DNA from: JAPLGZ01 sp038225095
GTDB taxonomy: Bacteria > Chloroflexota > Anaerolineae > Caldilineales > Caldilineaceae
Length of the DNA: 33,183 bases
Assembly: GCA_038225095.1 (NCBI GenBank)
Contig: JBBREZ010000011.1
Coordinates: 1 to 33,183 of the forward strand
Direction of reading: 5' to 3'
Shown here piece by piece: positions 7,462-15,414 of the stretch. The notes under the pieces were generated by a model. It was not told where the DNA came from, did not search any database, and saw nothing but the letters and a program-made list of their open reading frames with translations. Each line of letters opens with the position of its first letter. The first letter of the stretch is position 1. A program made the position numbers and the translations under genes.

Positions 7462-9255
7462 TTACTGATAAGCACTAGACTGCCAGTAATATGTGCTAGC
7501 CCAATGGTACCCAAATCCATAGTAGTGGTGCCATGACCATCCTCCGCATTCATTAACGCTAGCCAAGCTAGTACTTGATGTTACATAGCCGACACCATGA
7601 TTCTTGGAACTCCATCTAACATGACATGTACCCTGTGTATCACTTACATCATAAGAATTGGTTTGGACATCAACGCCGAGTGGTGAATGATTATCATTTG
7701 ATGCACTTGTTGATGAAGTATGATAATAGTTTTCAGAGGGCCAACCTGTCACTGTACTTCCGGATTTAATAATCAAAATGTTGTTGGGTGTCGCCAAATT
7801 CGCTGCATCAGCCATTGTTGCGTCATCAGTGAACCCTTGTACAAGTGGCATGTATAACTTAAAAGCCCCCTGAACAGAGTCACCCTTTACAGGCACAAGC
7901 GATTGAGACAGTTGAATAAGATCAGCATTTGAGACCTTATAACCACTCAATTGCACAAATGTATCGCCATACTCGAACATAAGTACATTGCGTTGAGTAT
8001 CACCATGCACTCCACTAATTTGCCATCCAGAAACTGGATTGTCTGCAATCGTTAGCGTGATTGGTTGGCTAGACTCCCAAGTTGGCAATGCCTGTTGGAG
8101 CATTGGAACAACATCTGACTTTTGGCCTAAGAGAACATCTACGCTGGCAAAATCATTCTCTTTGGCTGCATTGGAGAAGAAGTACTGAAAACGCACAGTT
8201 TTGTCAAGCCCAGCGCATAATCCGAAATCATAAGCCAGCGGACGTTCCAAATGGCATGGATGCTCTGGCGCAAAATAAGTACGCTGTGAGTGATAGGCGA
8301 GCTTCATCTGTTGCAAACCAGATTGGCTGATCGTAAGCAGAGGAAAATTAACCTGAGGGGCAATGGCTTCTGCAGGCATCGCAACGCCTTCAACAAGTTT
8401 AGCGATCTCAGCTTCATCCATGTTGGCATTCTGAGCAAGTTGGAACTTCAACTCGCTTACATCCTGAGATGTAAAATTATTGAGCTGATCCGCTACTGTG
8501 GCTGCTGATAACATTTCTGGTTGCGAGCGCGTTAAAGAATACAGCAATGTTGGTTCAGGTGATGTGAGAGCAAAGATCTTCATAGCGAGTGGAAACCCAG
8601 TTTGCTGATCGATGTCCCAGGTGGTTCTAGTCTGCGTAAAATTCAGATCAGAAGCAACTGGGGAGTGAATCGCTGGTTCACCCAGGGTCGCCGGAAAATT
8701 AGCCGGTAGTGCAGTAGTAGGCGACATTTCTACGAGCCAGGCTGTTGTTCCCCATGTTGATTGCGTAATACCATGAACCCATGCAGCAGAATCAATATTA
8801 CTCCTGGCATGTTCTCCGGCATTGTTTACAATATTTTCCTGCTTTTCAATAGAACTTACTGCCCCTGCAATGGCGTCATAGACTGTCATTGTTGTTGGTG
8901 TTGACATGAATTCGGAGACAATGGTTTGCTCAGCATCTTTCAACCGGACAATAGTATGTGTGGATGACAAAGCCTCCCACACTTCAATCATACGTTCACT
9001 TGATTGAAAAGGAGCAACTGCGCGATGATATGGGTCGGTCGGTTCGTTAAGCGACGGTGCAGCGCGTGTATATTCAGTCATCCAGTAGTGACGCGCTTCA
9101 GTTGCTTTGAGCGCTGTCGCGGATGACAAGACTTCGGCAGCAGTCACCAACCTCTGGGCGTAAGCTTGGTTCAAATGAGTGAATGATAAACCTAATATGC
9201 TTACACCAGCAATTACCAATGCGACTAAGGATATTGTAACACGTTTATACAACAT
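7462..9255 (-). CDS. large exported protein of unknown function (597 aa)
   Basis: No family is recognised with confidence. A signal peptide is clear: basic MLYKR, hydrophobic VTISLVALVIAGVSILGLSF, likely cut after AYA (residue 33). The body is a mixed alpha/beta sequence. The part around GWQISGVHGDTQRNVLMFEY and VQLSGYKVSNADLIQLSQSL recalls DUF4367/outer-membrane-carrier-like domains (weak). The last ~60 residues are dominated by Tyr, Trp, His, Ser and Gly (for example GWSWHHYYGFGYHWASTYYW) and hold a Cys pair, as in an extracellular binding or beta-rich domain. AAAGG lies 9 bases before the ATG. The gene looks AT-richer than its neighbours by eye, a possible sign of recent acquisition. The promoter candidate is at 9485 with phased repeats upstream. 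Confidence 0.8.
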   Translation of the reverse strand: MLYKRVTISLVALVIAGVSILGLSFTHLNQAYAQRLVTAAEVLSSATALKATEARHYWMTEYTRAAPSLNEPTDPYHRAVAPFQSSERMIEVWEALSSTHTIVRLKDAEQTIVSEFMSTPTTMTVYDAIAGAVSSIEKQENIVNNAGEHARSNIDSAAWVHGITQSTWGTTAWLVEMSPTTALPANFPATLGEPAIHSPVASDLNFTQTRTTWDIDQQTGFPLAMKIFALTSPEPTLLYSLTRSQPEMLSAATVADQLNNFTSQDVSELKFQLAQNANMDEAEIAKLVEGVAMPAEAIAPQVNFPLLTISQSGLQQMKLAYHSQRTYFAPEHPCHLERPLAYDFGLCAGLDKTVRFQYFFSNAAKENDFASVDVLLGQKSDVVPMLQQALPTWESSQPITLTIADNPVSGWQISGVHGDTQRNVLMFEYGDTFVQLSGYKVSNADLIQLSQSLVPVKGDSVQGAFKLYMPLVQGFTDDATMADAANLATPNNILIIKSGSTVTGWPSENYYHTSSTSASNDNHSPLGVDVQTNSYDVSDTQGTCHVRWSSKNHGVGYVTSSTSLASVNECGGWSWHHYYGFGYHWASTYYWQSSAYQ

Positions 9256-9484
9256 TTAATATGACCTTTCTCTTTGATAGCTTTGGGTGGTGGCACGAAC
9301 AGCAAACCGATTCGACTATTCACAGTATCGTCTGATTGTACTGCTAGTATCGTTTTAAGTTATAAACTTCGTGAGAGACGATTGAGCCAAAACTCCAGGC
9401 AAGCGAATCGCATCAAGATTGCTTCTAAAGCTCTCATTCATTACTGATTCGGAAGTTGTTTGGTTAAGTCTGCAGATAGCCCAC

Positions 9485-9493
9485 AGTATATCA
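9485..9493 (-). promoter_or_regulatory. extended -10 promoter candidate for the 597-aa exported protein gene
   Basis: On the minus strand TGATATACT reads as TG-n-TATACT, a good extended -10. There is no -35 match. Forty bases further upstream are three phased heptamers (9531-9559), as for an activator-dependent promoter. It would give a leader of about 220 bases. Apart from this site and the repeats, 9256-9595 shows no gene. Confidence 0.45.
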
Positions 9494-9530
9494 CGCCTCC
9501 ATTGCCTTCCGTAGACCCGCCAATACTTGT

Positions 9531-9559
9531 TTTGTACTCAGTTTGTACCTATTTTGTAC
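9531..9559 (-). promoter_or_regulatory. three TTTGTAC heptamers at exact 11-bp period (operator candidate)
   Basis: TTTGTAC (GTACAAA on the minus strand) starts at 9531, 9542 and 9553, i.e. heptamers separated by four bases; a degenerate fourth unit (aagtatt) continues the phase. Heptamers with 4-bp spacers are the known binding format of OmpR-type winged-helix activators, including SARP proteins. The array sits upstream of an extended -10 facing the exported-protein gene and just past the end of the NarL-type regulator gene. Confidence 0.55.
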
Positions 9560-9595
9560 TTGTTCTTACGATATAGTAAGTTTCTTCGAGAATTG

Positions 9596-10238
9596 TTACG
9601 GCATAGTTTGCACGAATTTGCCAAGCTGGTCGCGGGGGACGCCTAATTTTTTGCAAACCTGATTGACATAGTTGCGCACGGTTTGATCGGCAAGGCGCAA
9701 TTCGGTGCCAATTTGGGCGTTATCGTCGCCACGCAGCAAGCAGGCCAGGATCTGTTGGTCGCGACGAGTGAGCCGCTTGCTTGCTATCACCGCTTCCAAT
9801 GGCTTAAGCGGCTGGATTCCAGACGGATGCGCAAGCAGATGTTCCATCACAGATCGGCTAAACCAAGTGCCACCCTGTGCCACTGCACGAATCGCGTGAA
9901 TGAGGGTTTTGTCGATTTCGTGGCGGAATACACAACCGTTCAGGTTGGTAGCCAATAAGGCTTCGGTGCGTATTGCGTCACGCGGGTTGAGGAGAGCAAT
10001 GACTTTGGTTTGGGGAGCAGCCTGAGTGACGAGGGCGGAAACATCAAAAATAAATGGCTTAATCCCCCCCAATCAATACAACATGCGGATGTAGGATTAG
10101 ACAGCGTTGCGGAAGCTGTTGAAGGTCGATAATTTCATCCACCAGACGCAAATCTTTAGCCGTAACGAACAAGGCGCGCAGCGTCTTATGCACCGACAGA
10201 TCATCGTCCAACACAAGCACACGAATCGTCAAGGTCAT
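9596..10238 (-). pseudogene. NarL/LuxR-type response regulator split by a frameshift
   Basis: ATG at 10238 follows GGAGA and opens a receiver-like domain: MTLTIRVLVLDDDLSVHKTL, then LHPHVVLIGG. That frame stops at TAA just after a run of seven G (C7 on the plus strand, 10064-10070). The next frame carries on without a gap (IKPFIFDVSALVTQ, KVIALLNP, HAIRAVAQGG) to a GerE/LuxR helix-turn-helix (LTRRDQQILACLLRGDDNAQIG, TVRNYVNQVCKKLGV) and the stop at 9596. With six G the gene would encode 213 residues, normal for the family. The usual phosphoacceptor Asp is Gly in LIGG, and the usual receiver Lys is not seen, so it may work without phosphorylation. The break could be a sequencing error, phase variation or true decay; a TTG at 10072 could start the distal part alone. 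Confidence 0.8.
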
Positions 10239-10432
10239 GAGATTCTCCGTGTTGTTGCTATATCGTATATTTCACGCTTAGCGAGCTTTGTTATATCATG
10301 AACTTCCTTACACAGGCAAGTAGTACATTGTAAGCGCTTGATGTCGATTGGTAATTTGCTTATTTAATTCCAGTAGTTTTTTGTTAGTCTGTTCATCTTA
10401 GCACAAAGTTTAAATAAATTATCGTAGGTTCT

Positions 10433-11407
10433 ATGCACATTGTGATCAACGGCTGGTTTGTCGGCCAATCGACCGCCGGCAGCGGTCAATATGTCCACCA
10501 TCTACTCGATTATCTGCCGCGCCAGACGCCGACGCCGCGCCTTTCGCTTGTGTTGCCCGTGCGCAAAACGGATGATGTCGCCGCCTGGCGCGCAAGATGG
10601 CCCAGCGTCGAGATGATTGCGCAGCCGTTGATCGCATTGCCCCAGAATTTGGCTAAATTATGCTGGGAACAGGTGACGATGCCGCTGCTCGCTCGGCAAT
10701 TGGCGGCGGATGTCCTTTGGGTGCCTTATTGGGCCGCACCACTCTGGCAACCCGTGCCCGTCGCCGTGACTGTGCATGATCTGATTCCACGCCTGCTGCC
10801 TGCCTATCGCGGCGGTCTGGCGCAGCGGCTCTATACTGGACTGGTCAGTTGGACGGCGCGCCGTTCGGCTGCGGTTATGACCGTGAGCCACGCCAGTGCG
10901 CGCGATATTGTCGAACAGTTACGTGTGCCGGGGGAACGGGTGCATGTGGTCTATCATGGCCCTAACCAGGAAGCGACGGTGCAGGTAGACGCGCCCATGT
11001 TAGCGGCGATTCGCCAGAAATACCATCTTCCTGAACGTTTCTTTCTCTACCTGGGCGGTTTTGATGTGCGCAAAAATATCAGTTCTACGCTGCACGCCTA
11101 TCAACGTTATCTAGAACGGGGTGGTGACCCGGTGGTGAAATTGGTGATTGCTGGCCAGTTGCCTGCTACTGATAGCGCTTTCACCCCCGCTCCACAAAAA
11201 ATCGCCGCAGAACTGAACTTATTGAATCAAGTTCAGTTCTGCGGCTGGATTGACGATATGGACAAACCTGCACTTTATGCCTTAGGCGCAGCCTATATTT
11301 TCCCTAGCCTGTATGAAGGCTTCGGCATGATGCTGCTCGAAGCCATGCAGGCGGGGACGCCGGTGGTTACGAGTGAGGAATGCGGAGTGAGGAGTGCGGA
11401 ATGGTAG
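10433..11407 (+). pseudogene. GT4 glycosyltransferase, 3' end lost
   Basis: This reads as a GT-B, family 4 glycosyltransferase: N-terminal GWFVGQSTAGSGQYVHHLL, VTVHDLIPRLLP (~117-128), VMTVSHASARDIVEQL, HVVYHG, RFFLYLGGFDVRKN (~200-213) and the donor-site signature FPSLYEGFGMMLLEAMQAG (~288-306). After TPVVTS (about residue 314) homology stops. The last residues EECGVRSAEW are translated from a GAATGCGGAGTG-type repeat that begins the inserted element. Normal members have 360-400 residues, so about 50-80 C-terminal residues (the helices closing the donor domain) are gone, and no remnant is visible beyond the element. Most of the donor site remains, but activity is doubtful. The gene is divergent from the regulator at 10238. 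Confidence 0.8.
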
Positions 11408-11888
11408 ATGATCTTACTTGCGTTTGCCTTGCCTGGTGGTGTTGATGGAAGAAACAATCATTGCCAAGATTTCGTTGCCTTCTCGCATGAGGTCTGTCAG
11501 TAACGCTTTTTGCATAATATCCGTTTCAATGAGCAACTCCATCCAGTAAAGTGATTCATCGGCTTCTTCTTCGACCATCCCCATTTTTAAAATGAAATCG
11601 GCTGACGACTTGGCGCGACAGGCCGCGCGATAGTTAGCGCCAACCGAGGTTCCCGAACGTAGCAGCTGCTCTCTAATCACATTTGCCGTCGGTGTATTTG
11701 GTAGCGATTCACACAGACGAATCACCCGTAATGCGAATCGCTTGGTCCGACCCAGTAGCCCTTCATCTCCTATAGGTACATCACTCATATCCAAACCCTT
11801 ATCCATAATTCTGAGATAGTGACCCCAATCGGCTTTACACCAATCTTGCGACTAACATTCCGCACTCCACATTCCCCACTCCGCATTC
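11371..11888. mobile_element. small element: four-helix-bundle gene between inverted repeats
   Basis: The left end (11371-11407) contains GAATGCGGAGTG-AGG-AGTGCGGAATG. The complement of the right end (11856-11888) reads GAATGCGGAGTGGGGAATGTGGAGTGCGGAATG, the same with an 8-base insertion. Together they form inverted terminal repeats built of degenerate GGAATGC/GGAGTGC units. Between them is a single gene for a 23S-IVP-like protein. The left repeat interrupts the glycosyltransferase gene; the right repeat begins two bases after the stop codon of the convergent LysM gene. No transposase is encoded. Confidence 0.7.
11414..11788 (-). CDS. four-helix-bundle protein (23S rRNA IVP / Avd-like)
   Basis: 125 residues from the chosen start. 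Motifs of the PF05635/TIGR02436 family are clear: GRTKRFALRVIRLCESLP, then LLRSGTSVGANYRAACRAKS, SADFILKMGMVEEEADESLYWMELL, and a closing helix ending in NTTRQGKRK. Members are small all-helical proteins, first found in intervening sequences of 23S rRNA genes; one branch (Avd) assists diversity-generating retroelements. Their cellular job is not established. ATG at 11788 (MSDVPIGDEG) is preferred because AAGGG lies seven bases upstream; the ORF could extend six codons to 11806, which has no ribosome site. It is the only gene inside the inverted repeats, convergent with the truncated glycosyltransferase. Confidence 0.9.
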   Translation of the reverse strand: MSDVPIGDEGLLGRTKRFALRVIRLCESLPNTPTANVIREQLLRSGTSVGANYRAACRAKSSADFILKMGMVEEEADESLYWMELLIETDIMQKALLTDLMREGNEILAMIVSSINTTRQGKRK

Positions 11889-11890
11889 GC

Positions 11891-14800
11891 CTACGGTTTA
11901 TAACAAACTTGTTCCGCGGCCAACGCTGGGTGATTGTAGCCAAAGTGGTCGGTAATTTTCCACATTTCTTCGTTCTGATCAAACAGCGTCTGCACAGCCT
12001 TGCAGGCGGCGGTGGCGTCTTTGGCCTTGGCATATTCATCCGACCATTGCTTGGCAGCGGCGGTATAATGGCTGTCGGGCTGGCCTTTGGTCAGGTTAGC
12101 CAAGGTCACTTTGGCCGCCTCCACATCACCGCTGAACGTCTGTGCTTGCAACAGACGGAAGCTGGACAAGCCTTGCAAAAGCACCAATTCTTGATCGGCC
12201 GCCATCCCGAAGATGCTACAGGCTTTTAGCTTCGGATCAAGACTTTGGCTATAGAGATCGATGGCCGGTTTGTAGCCAAGCACAGACGCCGCCTCTAAAG
12301 CGACATCGGCTTCTACCAGGCGCAAACCTAAACAATCGTTGCCCTCGACCTTGCGGTCATAGCGCCAACCGATGCGCTGGAAGAGTCCATCTTTAATACT
12401 CTGCCAGATTTCGGTGTGGGGCACAGCCAGACCGCCTTCGGGGGTGCCGCTGATGCCGCCCTGCAAGACCAGTTGCTGGCCTTGGCCTAGATCACCGGCG
12501 GCGACAGGCTCAAATTTTGCCGTGCCAACGGCAACCACTGCGCCCGGCTCAATGGTAGAGGTGTAACTTTTGCCGTCCCAACTGACAATCTGGGTTTCTA
12601 GCACGCAAAAGGTCGAACAGCCTTCTACGGTCCAGGCAATATCCATTTTGCCGTCGGCGTTCAGGTCTTCGGTGCTCAATAGCGCTGGCTTTCCATAGAT
12701 TGCTGGCTTGGAGACCAATTGGTAGGCGCCATCTTTTTCGGCGTAATAAATTAGCACAGTCCCCTGTGTGCCATTCGGACCGAACCCCTTATCACTGACA
12801 AGGGTCGGCAGTAAAACAACATCCGGCAACTTGTCACCGTTGAGATCGACCATTTTGATAGCGCCGCGTTTGTCGTCCAACGCGCCACAACCGCGCATCC
12901 ATTTTTCAATCACCGCCGCATCGCCAGCAGCTGCTTTCAGTACGGTGGTAAGCGCACTGGGATAGCCACCCAGGTCTTTCGGACAGGCGGCCAAACTATT
13001 TTTCGCAGTTTGCCCGCCGGCGGTGATGGCAGTTGTGCTCGTCACAACGGTGGTTTGTGTTGTTGTCGTTGTGCTATTCACCGTTGTGCTATTCACCGCT
13101 GTACTATTGGCCGCTGTACTGGTTTGGCTTGGCGCTTGGCTGGCTGTGATGACCTGGGTTGCGCTAACCGTCGTGGTTGTGGATGTGATTGTATTGGTTA
13201 CACCCACTCGGCTAGCTGAATTTGGTTGGGCGGTGGCGCCCTCGACCGCGACTACCGGGCAGACATCAGCGGCGGTAAATGATGGATTGGCATAGCCATA
13301 ATCAGCCAAGACATCCGTCGCTTCTTGATTGTTTTTGGCGAACTCATTGGTGGCTGCACAGGCGCGGCTAATGTCATTGCCTTTGGCATAATTGGTCAGC
13401 CATACTTGACCCACTTTGTCGTAGATCGTGTTCTTATAGGTGGCTGTCAGGCTGCTGATCAGATCAGTTGCTACCCCCGCTTTACCTTGATTGGCCGCAA
13501 CCAAGGCCAGGCGGAACAGACTAAAGCTGCGCAATTCGGTCAGTTCATTGTCACGCACCCAGCACTTCGTCAAACTTTGATCGGTGGCTGCTTTCGTATA
13601 AAGGGTTTCTGACGCCACAAATTTATCGCTAGCGCCTTTGAGAAAAGCCTCGTTGGCGTCGAGCACAACATGATAAAGACAATTGCTGGCGTCGTAGGTC
13701 TTGCTCAACAGCGTATACGGCGCACCGCTCACGCTGCCCCATATTTCTGTACGACCGCGCTGCGGACCTGCGCCCACGCTGCCATAGATGCCGCCTTTAA
13801 TGACAATTTCCTTGCCTGCGCCCGCTTTGTTAGCTTCTTCCAGGTTAATTTGGGCATAGGCCATCGTGATCGGGTCTTTGGTCCAACTTTGCCACTCGCT
13901 GCCCGTCCAACTATAGATTTCTGTCGTGTCAAAACAGGTGCTGGCGCCACAGGTGGTCACCGACCAGGCAACATCAGGTTTTTTGTCGTCATTTAGATCC
14001 TCGGTAGCAAGCAGATGCACTTCACCGGCTGCTTTGGCGCGATGGCCGATCGTGAAGCTTACCTTGCCACCGCCTGCTTTGCCGCCATCTAAAATAATCA
14101 GGTCGGTTTCTGGCGTGGCCGCTGTTGACCGCGGATTTTTGTAGATAACAAGAATATCATCCACCCCATCACCGTTGACATCTTTCACGGTAAAGGCATT
14201 CTCATCCAGTGCACCGCACACCTGCAAGAAAGCACGCAACCCGTCTGCACCGCCCTTGGACGAATTGACAACGCCTAACAGCGCATCGGGGTAAGCTGTA
14301 AATTCGGCTGGACATGCTGCGGTTACGGTAGAGGCCGCTGTGGACGTGACTGATTGCGTGCCCGTCAGATTTTCGGTATTGGTCACATTTTGGGTCGTGG
14401 TGGTTGAAACAGTCGTCGTCGTAACGATCGTGGTTGAGACAGGTGCCGACGTTGCGATGGGCGTAGCGACTGTCGTTGCCGTCTGCGCTGCCGCTACGGT
14501 TGTTGCCTGTGCTGCCGCCGTCGCGGCATCTGCCGCGGTCTTGGCGGCTATCTCGGCTTCGGCCGTGGCTTTTGCATCTACCGTTACTTGCACCGCAAGC
14601 GCATCGGCGGTTGTTTTCGCTGCGTTGGTGGCTGCCGCTTCATTCGTTGCTGTCGCATTGGCATCGGCGGTTGCTTTTGCCGCGGCAGTTGCTTTGCTGT
14701 CAACGGTTGCTTGCGCATCAACCTTTGTTTGCGCTTCTGCCGTTGCTTTGGTATTCGCTTGTGCCGTTGTCAGCGCAGAGACAGTTTGTTTTGCCTCGGG

Positions 14801-15394
14801 TGTGATTGCCACTGTAGAGGTCACCTTGACCGTGGTGGTTGGCTTGGTGGTCTCTGTGATCGATACGGTTGCGGCTGGCGTGGCTGTTTGATTAGCCGTA
14901 GCCGCCGTTCCCTTGCCCAGAATGAGCAGACGTTCACCGCGATAAAGCACCAAATTGGGACGGATTGAACGCGGGTTAGCTGCTTGCAAACGGCCAATCG
15001 TAATGCCAAATCTTTCGGCGATAATGCCCCAGCCTTCGCCCCGTTGTACAATATAGACTGAAGTTTGGGGCGAGGTTCCACTGGGAATGTGTAATTTTTC
15101 GCCCTGGAGCAGCCAACCATTGCGCCGGATGGCCTGTGGGTTAGCCGCCTTCAGTTGCGCAATGGGCAAGCCGGTGAGGATGGCGACGGTACTCCAATTG
15201 TCCCCGGTCTGCACCGTGTAATCATAGCCCGTCGTGACGATTGGTTCGGGCGTTGGCGTGGCGGCGCGTGTGATGACGGGTGATAAGGTTAGCAATAAAA
15301 TGGCTGCACAAAGCGTAAGGGTCAAGCCAATAATCCAGCGCAGTTTGGCTTGGGTCAGATTGCTTTGGGTGGGAAAATGGAATTTGTTGTTCAT
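11891..15394 (-). CDS. secreted LysM protein with Ala/Thr linker and duplicated calcium-loop domains
   Basis: 1167 residues from ATG at 15394, chosen because GGGGGA lies seven bases upstream (an in-frame ATG six codons earlier lacks this). One N-terminal membrane/signal segment (WIIGLTLTLCAAILLLTLSPV) is followed by two LysM modules (YTVQTGDNWSTVAILTG..., YIVQRGEGWGIIAERFG...). A ~230-residue linker of Ala, Thr, Lys and Val repeats (KATADANATA type) follows. Two homologous ~330-residue units come next, each starting CPxxxxxYPxALxxV and CGALD, with EF-hand/VCBS-like loops DVNGDGVDD, DLNDDKKPD, DLNGDKLPD, DLNADGKMD, then EIWxS and a closing helical part with AAxxCxAxxxxF. A T/S-rich linker separates the units. 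It probably binds peptidoglycan and displays calcium-dependent modules outside the cell; the ligand is unknown. It lies 20 bases downstream of the DUF3048 gene (operon). Confidence 0.85.
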   Translation of the reverse strand: MNNKFHFPTQSNLTQAKLRWIIGLTLTLCAAILLLTLSPVITRAATPTPEPIVTTGYDYTVQTGDNWSTVAILTGLPIAQLKAANPQAIRRNGWLLQGEKLHIPSGTSPQTSVYIVQRGEGWGIIAERFGITIGRLQAANPRSIRPNLVLYRGERLLILGKGTAATANQTATPAATVSITETTKPTTTVKVTSTVAITPEAKQTVSALTTAQANTKATAEAQTKVDAQATVDSKATAAAKATADANATATNEAAATNAAKTTADALAVQVTVDAKATAEAEIAAKTAADAATAAAQATTVAAAQTATTVATPIATSAPVSTTIVTTTTVSTTTTQNVTNTENLTGTQSVTSTAASTVTAACPAEFTAYPDALLGVVNSSKGGADGLRAFLQVCGALDENAFTVKDVNGDGVDDILVIYKNPRSTAATPETDLIILDGGKAGGGKVSFTIGHRAKAAGEVHLLATEDLNDDKKPDVAWSVTTCGASTCFDTTEIYSWTGSEWQSWTKDPITMAYAQINLEEANKAGAGKEIVIKGGIYGSVGAGPQRGRTEIWGSVSGAPYTLLSKTYDASNCLYHVVLDANEAFLKGASDKFVASETLYTKAATDQSLTKCWVRDNELTELRSFSLFRLALVAANQGKAGVATDLISSLTATYKNTIYDKVGQVWLTNYAKGNDISRACAATNEFAKNNQEATDVLADYGYANPSFTAADVCPVVAVEGATAQPNSASRVGVTNTITSTTTTVSATQVITASQAPSQTSTAANSTAVNSTTVNSTTTTTQTTVVTSTTAITAGGQTAKNSLAACPKDLGGYPSALTTVLKAAAGDAAVIEKWMRGCGALDDKRGAIKMVDLNGDKLPDVVLLPTLVSDKGFGPNGTQGTVLIYYAEKDGAYQLVSKPAIYGKPALLSTEDLNADGKMDIAWTVEGCSTFCVLETQIVSWDGKSYTSTIEPGAVVAVGTAKFEPVAAGDLGQGQQLVLQGGISGTPEGGLAVPHTEIWQSIKDGLFQRIGWRYDRKVEGNDCLGLRLVEADVALEAASVLGYKPAIDLYSQSLDPKLKACSIFGMAADQELVLLQGLSSFRLLQAQTFSGDVEAAKVTLANLTKGQPDSHYTAAAKQWSDEYAKAKDATAACKAVQTLFDQNEEMWKITDHFGYNHPALAAEQVCYKP

Positions 15395-15414
15395 CTTTGC
15401 GTCCCCCTTCATGA

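Noticed and set aside
11414..11788. Diversity-generating retroelement (Avd-type accessory gene)
   Set aside because: Avd belongs to this protein superfamily, but there is no reverse transcriptase, template repeat or variable repeat in the window.
14340..14891. 183-residue plus-strand ORF, very rich in Val and Ala
   Set aside because: It is the antisense of the Ala/Thr repeat linker of the LysM gene; its composition follows from GCN/ACN codons read backwards, and it has no ribosome site.
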